Assembly: GCF_009729415.1 (NCBI RefSeq)
Contig: NZ_MPKW01000026.1
Coordinates: 1-64,000 of the forward strand
DNA: 64,000 nt
Direction: 5' to 3'
From: Mycolicibacterium sp. CBMA 234
GTDB taxonomy: Bacteria > Actinomycetota > Actinomycetes > Mycobacteriales > Mycobacteriaceae
The translations under genes were made by a program, and so were the position numbers. The notes below the pieces were generated by a model. It did not search any database. It was not told the DNA's origin and worked only from the letters and a program-made list of their open reading frames with translations. This document shows positions 17,495-25,271 of this stretch, piece after piece; position 1 is the first letter of the stretch; each line of letters opens with the position of its first letter.

Positions 17495-18559
17495 TCACGC
17501 TGAGCGGCCGAAAGGTCGTCGTGGTGGCATCTGCACGCCGAGCCGGTCCGCGAGCTTGTAGCCGGTGAGCGCCAGTTCTCTGATGCGATCAGGGCGCATG
17601 CCGGATTGCAGAGCCATGTCGAGCATGCCGGCCATCCGGTGCCGGCTGTCGACGTCGAGCGCAGCGTCCAAGGCCACGCCGGCAAGCGGTCCGTCACCGC
17701 GGGCGTACGCGCTGAACGCGAGCAGCACGAGCGCCTCCACGCGCCACGGCGCGGGCAGGATGCGGGTCAGCGACGCCCACAACGATTCCGCTGCCGCGGC
17801 GTTCTCGCCGACGGCCAACGCGTACAACGTGTCCCGCACTCGGGAGTCTGACACCGCACAGGCCAGGCGCACCACGTCGTCGTCGGGTAGCGGTGCTGCG
17901 CCGGACGCGCTGCGCGCGCAGGCCAGTGCGTGCTCGACGTCGACACGGACCTCGCTATCCGGCCTGCCGTCATAATCCGTTGCTGCAGCGCGCTTTTCAA
18001 TCGCCGGTTGCAGTGCGGCAGCCTGCCGCGCATCGGCGACGGCCACGACGTCGACGAGCTCCGCCCGCCGGGAGTAGAGCCGCCTACCGTCAAGCACCGC
18101 GGCCATGGCCACCGGCGAGGACCCCGGATCCTCGACGACGCCGGCGTTTCCGCAACCGTCGGCGCAATGCCACCGGCCACCGGCGGCCACTTTGTCGACC
18201 ACATGCACCGCGAACAGCTCGATGCCATGGTCGGACAGCGCCTCCTCGAGTTCATGACTCACGTCGCGGAACAGGTCGGCGCACATCTGGCAGTCAACCC
18301 CCTTCTCGTCGACGATCACCGCAACAGCAGCGTCCGCGTCCGCCGAAGCCGCCATGTCTGCCAGATGGCCGAGCGCGGCAGGCAGGGCGCCCCAGAATCC
18401 GTCGGACAAGTCCACGCGCAGGACCACACCCATCTCGCCGTCGGCGACCGTGACGAGTACCAGCGACTTCTCCGGAACAAACCCCAACACCGCGGGCACC
18501 GCCGCGATCAGGGCGCCGGGCCGGTTCAGTTGGAAATCGAATGAACTGAAAGTTGTCAT
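17495..18559 (-). CDS. DUF4192 domain-containing protein
   Basis: A 354-residue protein like Rv2712c. The N-terminus FNRPGALIAAVPAVLGFVPEKSLVLVTV is the typical DUF4192 opening. A Cys/His cluster in WHCADGCGN and the earlier CQMCADLF may bind metal. The rest is Ala-rich helical sequence resembling helical repeats (about 200-340), rich in ALA and YARGDG. The ATG at 18559 marks the conserved start; the frame upstream overlaps sthA. Convergent with ideR and divergent from sthA. Function unknown. Confidence 0.85.
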   Translation of the reverse strand: MTTFSSFDFQLNRPGALIAAVPAVLGFVPEKSLVLVTVADGEMGVVLRVDLSDGFWGALPAALGHLADMAASADADAAVAVIVDEKGVDCQMCADLFRDVSHELEEALSDHGIELFAVHVVDKVAAGGRWHCADGCGNAGVVEDPGSSPVAMAAVLDGRRLYSRRAELVDVVAVADARQAAALQPAIEKRAAATDYDGRPDSEVRVDVEHALACARSASGAAPLPDDDVVRLACAVSDSRVRDTLYALAVGENAAAAESLWASLTRILPAPWRVEALVLLAFSAYARGDGPLAGVALDAALDVDSRHRMAGMLDMALQSGMRPDRIRELALTGYKLADRLGVQMPPRRPFGRSA

Positions 18560-18740
18560 GCCCAGAAGGTCGCAGGACGGTCTGTCACGGATCGTCGTCT
18601 GAAGTGGCCTGCAGGGCCGGTCTGTGGATGAATTCGGATCTGTGGATAACCCGACCGCGTTCGTGGTGTTTCCGCAAAGTTCGCCGATGATCGGGCTGCA
18701 CGATCGCGGACGCCGTGCCAACCTGGCTGTCATGGGTTCC

Positions 18741-20147
18741 ATGCAGGAGTTTGACCTCGTCGTCATCGGCTCCGGGCCGGGTGGGCAGAAAGCCGCCATC
18801 GCGGCCGCCAAGCTGGGAAAATCCGTCGCGGTCATCGAACGCGGCCGGATGCTCGGCGGCGTCTGCGTCAACACCGGCACCATTCCGTCGAAGACCCTCC
18901 GAGAGGCCGTCGTCTACCTCACCGGGATGAGCCAGCGCGAACTGTACGGGTCCAGCTACCGCGTGAAGGAACGGATCACCCCGGCCGATCTCCTGCGCCG
19001 AACCACCCATGTCATCAGCCGGGAACAGGACGTGGTCCGTAATCAATTGCTGCGCAACGGGGTCGAGCTGTTCGAAGGCCACGGCCGGTTCCAGGACCCG
19101 CATACTTTGGTCATCGAGGACCCCTCGCGCGACGAGAACGTCACCATTAAGGCGCGATTTGTCGTCATCGCGACCGGCACCAAACCGGTACGCCCAGCCG
19201 GCGTGAAGTTCGACGAAGAACGTGTCCTGGACTCCGACGGCATCCTGGACCTGAAGAGCCTGCCGCAGTCGATGGTTGTGGTTGGCGCCGGGGTGATCGG
19301 CATCGAATACGCGTCGATGTTCGCCGCGCTCGGCACCAAAGTGACCGTCATCGAGAAGCGCCCGACGATGCTGGACTTCTGCGACTCCGAAATCATCGAG
19401 TCCCTGAAATTCCACCTACGCGACCTTGCGGTGACATTCCGGTTCGGCGAAGAGGTGACTGCGGTGGACGTGGGATCGTCAGGCACCCTGACCACGCTGG
19501 CCAGCGGTAAGCAGATTCCCGCCGAGACGGTGATGTATTCGGCAGGCCGTCAGGGCCAGACCGAGCACCTCGATGTCACCCAGGCCGGCCTGGAGGTCGA
19601 TGGCCGGGGGCGCATCTTCGTCGACGACAACTACCAGACCAAGGTCGACCACATCTACGCCGTGGGTGATGTCATCGGCTTCCCCGCGCTGGCCGCGACC
19701 TCCATGGACCAGGGCCGGCTGGCGGCCTACCACGCCTTCGGCGAGCCCTGTCAGGGCATGACCGACCTCCAGCCGATCGGCATCTACTCCATTCCGGAAG
19801 TGTCGTACGTCGGCGCCACCGAAGTCGATCTCACCGACAGTTCGGTCCCCTACGAAGTCGGCGTGTCGCGCTACCGCGAACTGGCCCGAGGACAGATCGC
19901 CGGCGACTCGTACGGCATGCTCAAACTGCTGGTCTCCACCGAAGACCTCACCCTGCTCGGGGTACACATCTTCGGCTCCAACGCCACCGAGCTGGTCCAC
20001 ATCGGCCAGGCAGTGATGGGTTGCGGCGGCACCGTCGAGTACCTGGTCGATGCCGTCTTCAACTATCCGACCTTCTCCGAGGCCTACAAGGTCGCCGCGC
20101 TCGACGTGATGAACAAGCTCCGGGCGCTCAACCAGTTCAAGTGCTAG
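18741..20147 (+). CDS. sthA: soluble pyridine nucleotide transhydrogenase
   Basis: FAD flavoprotein that transfers hydride between NADPH and NAD+. It has 468 residues, the same as Rv2713. The FAD-binding GSGPGGQKAAIAAAK motif is near residues 10-25. In the redox-active region of related lipoamide dehydrogenases (CxxxxC) it has CVNTGTIPSKT, with Thr in place of the second Cys, the hallmark of this transhydrogenase family. The NAD-binding motif is VVVGAGVIGIEYASMF, and the second FAD motif is IYAVGDVIGFPAL. The ATG at 18741 (MQEFDLVVIG) matches the family start; another ATG lies 9 bases upstream. Confidence 0.95.
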   Translation: MQEFDLVVIGSGPGGQKAAIAAAKLGKSVAVIERGRMLGGVCVNTGTIPSKTLREAVVYLTGMSQRELYGSSYRVKERITPADLLRRTTHVISREQDVVRNQLLRNGVELFEGHGRFQDPHTLVIEDPSRDENVTIKARFVVIATGTKPVRPAGVKFDEERVLDSDGILDLKSLPQSMVVVGAGVIGIEYASMFAALGTKVTVIEKRPTMLDFCDSEIIESLKFHLRDLAVTFRFGEEVTAVDVGSSGTLTTLASGKQIPAETVMYSAGRQGQTEHLDVTQAGLEVDGRGRIFVDDNYQTKVDHIYAVGDVIGFPALAATSMDQGRLAAYHAFGEPCQGMTDLQPIGIYSIPEVSYVGATEVDLTDSSVPYEVGVSRYRELARGQIAGDSYGMLKLLVSTEDLTLLGVHIFGSNATELVHIGQAVMGCGGTVEYLVDAVFNYPTFSEAYKVAALDVMNKLRALNQFKC

Positions 20148-20947
20148 CTGCCGCAGCCGTCGTCGGGTGCGCCGTTCGGCCGGTCGGCGGGGCCGCCCTC
20201 CTCGGCGCGCTCGAACAGCACCCGGATCTGCATGTCGAACGGCGACGAATACGACAGCTCGTTGCTGCTGCAGCCGCCGCCCTGTAGCCCGCCGACCACT
20301 CCCCTGACCTCGGTTGCCGACACCCAGGGAGACCCACTGGTGCCGTCGACCAGACCGGCACACCGCACCGAGGGGAACCCGCGCTCGGGCCGCGACGTCG
20401 GGCCGCTGCAGCTGACCTGGACCCCGCCGTCGCCCTGCGGATAACCCGTCACCGTGATTGGAACATCCGGTCCCGGTGCCGCACCCAGCACGAATCCACC
20501 GCCGACGCGGTGTTCCAACGTGTCGGTGGTGGCCGGGCCGCCGTGGCTCACGCGCGCGATGGCGAAGTCCGCGGCCGGGTCCTGATGCCGGACCCACCGC
20601 GGGTCCAGATACACCGCGTCGATGTGCCAGAAGTCGCCTGGCAGCCCGACTCCGCGATAGCCGGGCGCGAACGTCTCGTCATACGCCGAATCCAGGCAAT
20701 GAGCTGCGGTGATGATCAGATTTCCGGACAGCGAATCGAGCACCGCACCGCTGCAGGTGTGCATCGAATCGCTCCCCAGGAACACCGCACCGACCCGCTG
20801 GTCCTGCTTGGCCGGCGGCACAGATACCGGGTCCACCGTGACCGTGGACCCATTACCGGTACGCGGATCGGCCTTGATGGTCGGTGCGCTGCACGCGGTA
20901 GCCAACAGCGCGACGAACGCGCTCACGGCCAGTCGGGTGCAGAGCAT
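20144..20947 (-). CDS. trypsin-like serine protease, exported (possible lipoprotein)
   Basis: A 267-residue exported protease of the chymotrypsin fold (S1). The triad is visible: His83 in LIITAAHC, Asp127 in ADFAIARV and Ser205 in DGTSGSPW. The N-terminus is a signal peptide with a Cys at 19 preceded by LLATA; the lipobox is imperfect (Ala at -3), so lipidation is possible but not certain. Cys pairs at 65/84 and 180/196 look like the usual disulphides. The ATG at 20947 precedes the hydrophobic core. The stop overlaps that of the convergent sthA by 4 bases. Target unknown. Confidence 0.87.
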   Translation of the reverse strand: MLCTRLAVSAFVALLATACSAPTIKADPRTGNGSTVTVDPVSVPPAKQDQRVGAVFLGSDSMHTCSGAVLDSLSGNLIITAAHCLDSAYDETFAPGYRGVGLPGDFWHIDAVYLDPRWVRHQDPAADFAIARVSHGGPATTDTLEHRVGGGFVLGAAPGPDVPITVTGYPQGDGGVQVSCSGPTSRPERGFPSVRCAGLVDGTSGSPWVSATEVRGVVGGLQGGGCSSNELSYSSPFDMQIRVLFERAEEGGPADRPNGAPDDGCGS

Positions 20948-21107
20948 CCGTCGATCTTGCCCGATACCAACTGCCCGGGCATCACCTGGTGCACCATGAC
21001 GATCTACGGGGTGCCACTGGGAACACCGCAAGAATGCGCGACACTTGTAATAGACGGACCTATCCGGCCGACGGCGCATGGACAGGCAGTACGCGAGGAG
21101 TGTGAAG

Positions 21108-22130
21108 GTGAGCGAGCACGACGGGAGCGACCAGCGCCCCGACGAGGACCAACGCCCGGGTCAGCAGTACCAGCCCGACCAGAGCGGCATGTACGAGCTG
21201 GAATTCCCGGCGCCGCAGCTGTCGGCTGCCGACGGCCGCGGACCGGTCATGGTGCATGCCCTCGAAGGGTTCTCCGACGCCGGCCATGCCATCCGGTTGG
21301 CCGCCGAACACCTCAAGAACACGCTCGACACGGAACTGGTCGCCTCATTCGCTATCGACGAGCTGCTTGACTACCGGTCCCGCCGGCCGCTGATGACGTT
21401 CACCACCGATCACTTCACCAAGTACGAAGACCCCGAGCTGAACCTGTATGCGCTTCACGACACCGCTGGGACGCCATTCCTACTGCTTGCTGGCCTGGAA
21501 CCGGACCTTCGCTGGGAACGCTTCATCACTGCGGTGCGGCTGCTCGCCGAACGGCTCGACGTCCGTCAGGTGATCGGCCTGGGCGCCATCCCAATGGCCG
21601 TCCCACACACCCGGCCCATCACCATGACCGCCCATGCCGGAAACAAGGAGCTGATCGCCGACCACACGCCGTGGGTGGGCGAGGTCCAGGTGCCGGCCAG
21701 CGTGTCGAATCTGTTGGAGTACCGGATGATTCAGCACGGCCACGAAGCTCTGGGCTTCACCGTGCACGTGCCCCATTACCTGGCCCAGACCGCCTACCCG
21801 TCCGCTGCCGAAGCACTGCTGGGCGAAGTCTCGCGCATCGCCTCGCTGCAGATTCCGTTGCAGGCGCTCTCCGAGGCCGGCGCCGAGGTGTACACGAAGA
21901 TCAGTGACCAGGTCGAGGCCAGTTCCGAAGTCGCTCAGGTGGTCAGTGCACTGGAACAACAGTACGATTCGTTCGTCGCTGCTCAGGAGAACCGGTCGCT
22001 GCTGGCACGTGACGAGGAGCTACCCAGCGGCGACGAACTCGGCGCCCAGTTCGAGCAGTTCCTCGCCGAACAGGCCGGCGACGGCTTCCCCGATTTCCGC
22101 CCGGGCGACGACGGCAGCATCGGCGACTGA
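21108..22130 (+). CDS. PAC2 family protein (Rv2714-like)
   Basis: A 340-residue protein of the PAC2 (proteasome assembly chaperone 2-like) family; the M. tuberculosis orthologue Rv2714 has been structurally studied. After a Gln/Asp-rich tail (1-30), the PAC2 core has VMVHALEGFSDAGHAIRLA, the middle IGLGAIPMAVPHTRP and VPHYLAQTAYPSAAEALL. The C-terminal 60 residues form a charged helix. The GTG at 21108 has GAGGAG seven bases upstream, better than the ATG at 21078. The biochemical role is not settled. The alpha/beta hydrolase gene follows after 42 bases. Confidence 0.87.
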   Translation: MSEHDGSDQRPDEDQRPGQQYQPDQSGMYELEFPAPQLSAADGRGPVMVHALEGFSDAGHAIRLAAEHLKNTLDTELVASFAIDELLDYRSRRPLMTFTTDHFTKYEDPELNLYALHDTAGTPFLLLAGLEPDLRWERFITAVRLLAERLDVRQVIGLGAIPMAVPHTRPITMTAHAGNKELIADHTPWVGEVQVPASVSNLLEYRMIQHGHEALGFTVHVPHYLAQTAYPSAAEALLGEVSRIASLQIPLQALSEAGAEVYTKISDQVEASSEVAQVVSALEQQYDSFVAAQENRSLLARDEELPSGDELGAQFEQFLAEQAGDGFPDFRPGDDGSIGD

Positions 22131-22172
22131 CCGCGGTCGGTCTGACCGACACGATGGGAAGGAGCCCGGACC

Positions 22173-23195
22173 ATGTCCGACGGAAAGCCCACCTTGCACT
22201 CAGTGCGTGACGTAACGCCCCGGCTGGAATACCGCACCATTCACGGCTACCGCCGGGCGTTTCGGATAGCCGGGTCGGGCCCCGCAATTTTGCTGATTCA
22301 TGGCATCGGTGACAACTCCACCACCTGGGAGACCGTGCAGATGCACCTCGCCCAGCGGTTCACGGTCATCGCCCCGGACCTGCTCGGCCATGGCCAGTCC
22401 GACAAACCACGCGCGGACTATTCGGTGGCGGCATACGCCAACGGCATGCGAGACCTACTCAGCGTGTTGGACATCGAGCGCGTCACGGTCGTCGGCCATT
22501 CACTCGGCGGCGGGGTGGCCATGCAATTCGCTTACCAGTTCCCACAATTGATCGACCGCCTGGTGTTGGTCGGCGCGGGCGGGGTAACCCGCGACGTCAA
22601 CATCGCGCTCCGGCTTGCCGCGTTGCCCTTGGGCACCGAAGCCCTGGCGCTACTACGAATTCCGTTGGTACTGCCCGCACTGCAGCTTGCCGGACGTCTC
22701 GGCGGTGCGCTGTTCGGCTCAACCGGGCTGGGTCATGACCTGCCGAACATGCTGCGGATCCTCAATGACCTGCCTGAGCCCCGGGCCTCATCGGCGTTCG
22801 GCCGCACCCTGCGCGCGGTGGTGGACTGGCGCGGCCAGGTGGTCACGATGCTGGATCGATGTTATTTGACCGAATCGATTCCGGTGCAATTGGTTTGGGG
22901 TGCACAGGACTCGGTCATACCGGCCGCGCACGGAGAACTGGCGCATGCCGCGATGCCGGGTTCCCGGCTTGAATTCTTCGAGAAGTCGGGGCACTTCCCG
23001 TTTCATGACGATCCCGTCCGCTTCGTGGAACTCGTCGAAAACTTCATCGACTCGACCGCGCCGTCCAGCTACGACCGCGACGCTCTGCGCGGTCTCCTAC
23101 TGACCGGGGTCACTGCGAAATCCATCGACGCCCCGCTCGATACCAAGGTCGCGGTACTCGATGCAATGGAGACCGACGAGCGCAGCGCGACCTAG
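22173..23195 (+). CDS. alpha/beta hydrolase (Rv2715-like)
   Basis: A 340-residue alpha/beta hydrolase. The oxyanion-hole motif is LIHGIGDNSTTW, the nucleophile elbow VVGHSLGGGVAMQ (Ser about 111), the Asp lies in WGAQDSVIPAAH and the His in EKSGHFPFHDDP. The fold is like that of haloalkane dehalogenases, epoxide hydrolases and C-C hydrolases, but substrate cannot be set from sequence. An AAGGAG ribosome-binding site precedes the ATG at 22173. It is on the same strand as the PAC2 gene and possibly co-transcribed; convergent with nrdR. Confidence 0.88.
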   Translation: MSDGKPTLHSVRDVTPRLEYRTIHGYRRAFRIAGSGPAILLIHGIGDNSTTWETVQMHLAQRFTVIAPDLLGHGQSDKPRADYSVAAYANGMRDLLSVLDIERVTVVGHSLGGGVAMQFAYQFPQLIDRLVLVGAGGVTRDVNIALRLAALPLGTEALALLRIPLVLPALQLAGRLGGALFGSTGLGHDLPNMLRILNDLPEPRASSAFGRTLRAVVDWRGQVVTMLDRCYLTESIPVQLVWGAQDSVIPAAHGELAHAAMPGSRLEFFEKSGHFPFHDDPVRFVELVENFIDSTAPSSYDRDALRGLLLTGVTAKSIDAPLDTKVAVLDAMETDERSAT

Positions 23196-23204
23196 CGGGT
23201 GCCG

Positions 23205-23669
23205 TCAGCCCGACGACGTGACACCGCGGTGCGCCCGCAGTGCCTCAATTTCGCGCTCAAAATCTTCGGCCGACGAAAATGACCGGTACACCGACGCGAA
23301 TCGCAGATAGGCGACCTCATCAAGGTCCCGCAGCGGGCCGAGGATGGCCAACCCGACCTCATGACTCGGCACTTCGGGAGAACCGGTGGCTCGCACCGCG
23401 TCTTCGACCTTCTGCGCCAACTGATTCAGAGCATCGTCGTCGACCTGCCGTCCCTGGCAGGCGCGCCGCACGCCCTTGACTACCTTGTCTCTACTGAATG
23501 GCTCGGTCACGCCGCTGCGCTTAACCACTGCCACTACCGCGGTCTCGACCGTGGTGAATCGGCGACCACATTCCGGGCATGATCGTCGACGCCGAATCGC
23601 TTGCCCCTCATCGGCTTCCCGTGAGTCGACCACACGCGAGTTCGGATGCCGGCAGAACGGACAGTGCAT
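23205..23669 (-). CDS. nrdR: transcriptional repressor NrdR
   Basis: Zinc-ribbon/ATP-cone repressor of ribonucleotide reductase genes. It has 154 residues. Zinc ligands are Cys3, Cys6, Cys31 and Cys34 (HCPFC ... SCPECGRRFTT); the ATP-cone spans about 48-138 (VVKRSGVTEPFSRDKVVKGV). The ATG at 23669 begins at MHCPFCRHPN, the invariant start. No perfect NrdR box was seen near the gene. It sits between the hydrolase and chiZ, as in M. tuberculosis (Rv2718c). Confidence 0.96.
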   Translation of the reverse strand: MHCPFCRHPNSRVVDSREADEGQAIRRRRSCPECGRRFTTVETAVVAVVKRSGVTEPFSRDKVVKGVRRACQGRQVDDDALNQLAQKVEDAVRATGSPEVPSHEVGLAILGPLRDLDEVAYLRFASVYRSFSSAEDFEREIEALRAHRGVTSSG

Positions 23670-23778
23670 CACCGCTCCTTCGCCGCACCGACAATCGACC
23701 GTTTCGAACGGTCTTGAGCCTACCCGTGCCGAACGGAGGCGGCCGGGCGCCGTGCCGATCATGGCGTGCACGAGCCGC

Positions 23779-24243
23779 TCAGCCAACCGGGGCGATCAGG
23801 GTCTGTCCGGCATCCAGGGCGACGGACGGCAGCTTGTTGAGCTCCTTGATGCGGTCAACGACAGCGCTGACCGGCGCATCCGGAGCCACCCGCCGGGCGA
23901 CCTGCTGAATGGACTCCCCGGTCTGCACCCGGACCACCGCGAGCTGCGCAGGCACGGCGGCGGTGGGCTGCACGGCCTCACCGAACTGGGCCACCAGACC
24001 CAGCCACACCGTGATGCCCGCCGCCACCAGAGCCAACATCACCGTGGTCAAGGGCGTGATCGGGGTGCGCCGGTTCGACGCGCGGGAGGTCAGGACGCCC
24101 GTGCCCCGGTGCCGGAAGGCCGCACCGGCCGGGCGGGAGCCGGAGGGCCGCAACCGGGCCTGCTGGTGCCGATTCACGTCGCCACGCCGACGGACGGCAC
24201 GGACAACGACATCGGTCGGGTGCTCGCGGGTGATGATGGTCAT
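23779..24243 (-). CDS. chiZ: SOS-induced cell division inhibitor with LysM domain (ChiZ/Rv2719c-like)
   Basis: A 154-residue membrane protein. An Arg-rich cytoplasmic tail (1-65) is followed by one membrane helix (about 70-92, ITPLTTVMLALVAAGITVWLG) and an external LysM-type peptidoglycan-binding domain (about 105-154, VVRVQTGESIQQVARRVA). In M. tuberculosis ChiZ is DNA-damage induced and stops division by acting at the septum. The ATG at 24243 has GGAAGGAA upstream. It is divergent from lexA, with an imperfect SOS box 77 bases upstream of the start, which fits LexA control. Confidence 0.88.
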   Translation of the reverse strand: MTIITREHPTDVVVRAVRRRGDVNRHQQARLRPSGSRPAGAAFRHRGTGVLTSRASNRRTPITPLTTVMLALVAAGITVWLGLVAQFGEAVQPTAAVPAQLAVVRVQTGESIQQVARRVAPDAPVSAVVDRIKELNKLPSVALDAGQTLIAPVG

Positions 24244-24319
24244 GTCGATTCCTTCCAGGAGTTCGTACATAGGTTCGATCGCTACTGTGTTCGACTATAT
24301 CGCCCAAACGTTCGAATGG

Positions 24320-24335
24320 TAGAACATGTGATCGA
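24320..24335. promoter_or_regulatory. LexA (SOS) box of chiZ, imperfect
   Basis: TAGAACATGTGATCGA differs from the mycobacterial SOS consensus TCGAAC-N4-GTTCGA at one position in each half site. Its location in the chiZ-lexA intergenic region, nearer to chiZ, supports a role in LexA-dependent control of chiZ. Confidence 0.65.
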
Positions 24336-24448
24336 ACTGTTGCGAACCATACGACGACCCACCGACAAGTAACGTTTGACGACTTCGAGCCCTGTTTTCG
24401 AGGCATTTGGCGGCAATATCCACCGCCGACACGCCGACGTACACAATC

Positions 24449-24464
24449 TCGAACACATGTTTGA
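24449..24464. promoter_or_regulatory. LexA (SOS) box of lexA
   Basis: TCGAACACATGTTTGA matches the consensus in 15 of 16 positions and, from memory, equals the lexA SOS box of M. tuberculosis. It lies 33 bases upstream of the lexA ATG. A weaker overlapping candidate, TTGATCAATCGTTCGA, is at 24461-24476. Confidence 0.88.
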
Positions 24465-24496
24465 TCAATCGTTCGAGCTGGGCTAGATTCGTCCGT

Positions 24497-25204
24497 ATGA
24501 GCGACAGCACCGATACCCCGGACGGCACCGATCGCACTTCTGGCGCCCCCTCGGGCGGTCGGTCCAGCACCCTGACCGACCGGCAGCGGACCATCCTCGA
24601 CGTCATCCGTGCCTCGGTCACGACGCGCGGGTACCCGCCCAGCATTCGGGAGATCGGCGACGCCGTGGGGCTGACCTCGACCTCATCGGTAGCGCACCAG
24701 CTCCGCACCCTGGAGAAGAAGGGCTACCTGCGGCGGGACCCGAACCGGCCGCGTGCCGTGGATGTCCGCGGCACGGATGAATCGGCCGCCGCCATCACCA
24801 CTGATGTCGCCGGTTCGGATGCCCTGCCGGAGCCCACCTTCGTCCCTGTACTCGGCCGTATCGCCGCCGGTGGCCCGATCCTCGCCGAGGAGGCCGTCGA
24901 GGACGTCTTCCCGCTCCCCCGCGAATTGGTGGGTGAGGGTTCCCTGTTCCTGCTGAAGGTGGTCGGCGAATCGATGATCGATGCCGCGATCTGCGACGGT
25001 GACTGGGTTGTGGTGCGCCAGCAGAACGTTGCCGACAATGGTGACATCGTCGCGGCGATGATCGACGGCGAAGCCACGGTGAAGACGTTCAAGCGCACGC
25101 GGGGCCAGGTGTGGCTGATGCCGCACAACCCGGCGTTCGACCCGATTCCCGGCAATGACGCGGTCGTCCTCGGCAAGGTGGTCACCGTCATCCGCAAGAT
25201 CTGA
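24497..25204 (+). CDS. lexA: SOS repressor LexA
   Basis: Represses DNA-damage genes and self-cleaves when bound to activated RecA. It has 235 residues: a winged-helix DNA-binding domain at about 25-90 (GYPPSIREIGDAVGLTSTSS recognition region), the cleavage site Ala124-Gly125 in RIAAGGP, and the serine-lysine dyad Ser159 (GESMID) and Lys196 (ATVKTFKR). The ATG at 24497 matches the known start. It is autoregulated through the SOS box just upstream and followed by a strong bidirectional terminator. Confidence 0.97.
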   Translation: MSDSTDTPDGTDRTSGAPSGGRSSTLTDRQRTILDVIRASVTTRGYPPSIREIGDAVGLTSTSSVAHQLRTLEKKGYLRRDPNRPRAVDVRGTDESAAAITTDVAGSDALPEPTFVPVLGRIAAGGPILAEEAVEDVFPLPRELVGEGSLFLLKVVGESMIDAAICDGDWVVVRQQNVADNGDIVAAMIDGEATVKTFKRTRGQVWLMPHNPAFDPIPGNDAVVLGKVVTVIRKI

Positions 25205-25218
25205 CAGTTACCAGTGGC

Positions 25219-25264
25219 GATAGTTGAGCCCCGCTGCAGTCGCTCGCAGCGGGGCTCAATTATC
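25219..25264. terminator. bidirectional terminator between lexA and LGFP gene
   Basis: TTGAGCCCCGCTGC (25224-25237) pairs perfectly with GCAGCGGGGCTCAA (25246-25259), and the stem extends outward as GATA/TATC with one mismatch. It lies 20 bases after the lexA stop and 13 bases before the stop of the convergent LGFP-repeat gene. Confidence 0.9.
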
Positions 25265-25271
25265 GGCGCAA

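Noticed and set aside
15402..17498. 698-codon minus-strand frame across sigB and ideR
   Set aside because: Antisense to two certain genes; residues mirror the high third-position GC of the coding strand.
24289..24310. TCGATCGCTACTGTGTTCGA as an additional SOS box
   Set aside because: The half sites are spaced eight bases apart instead of four, so LexA would not bind it in the normal way.
23796..24372. Extended plus-strand frame across chiZ and the lexA region
   Set aside because: Antisense to chiZ, whose LysM and membrane segment are convincing.
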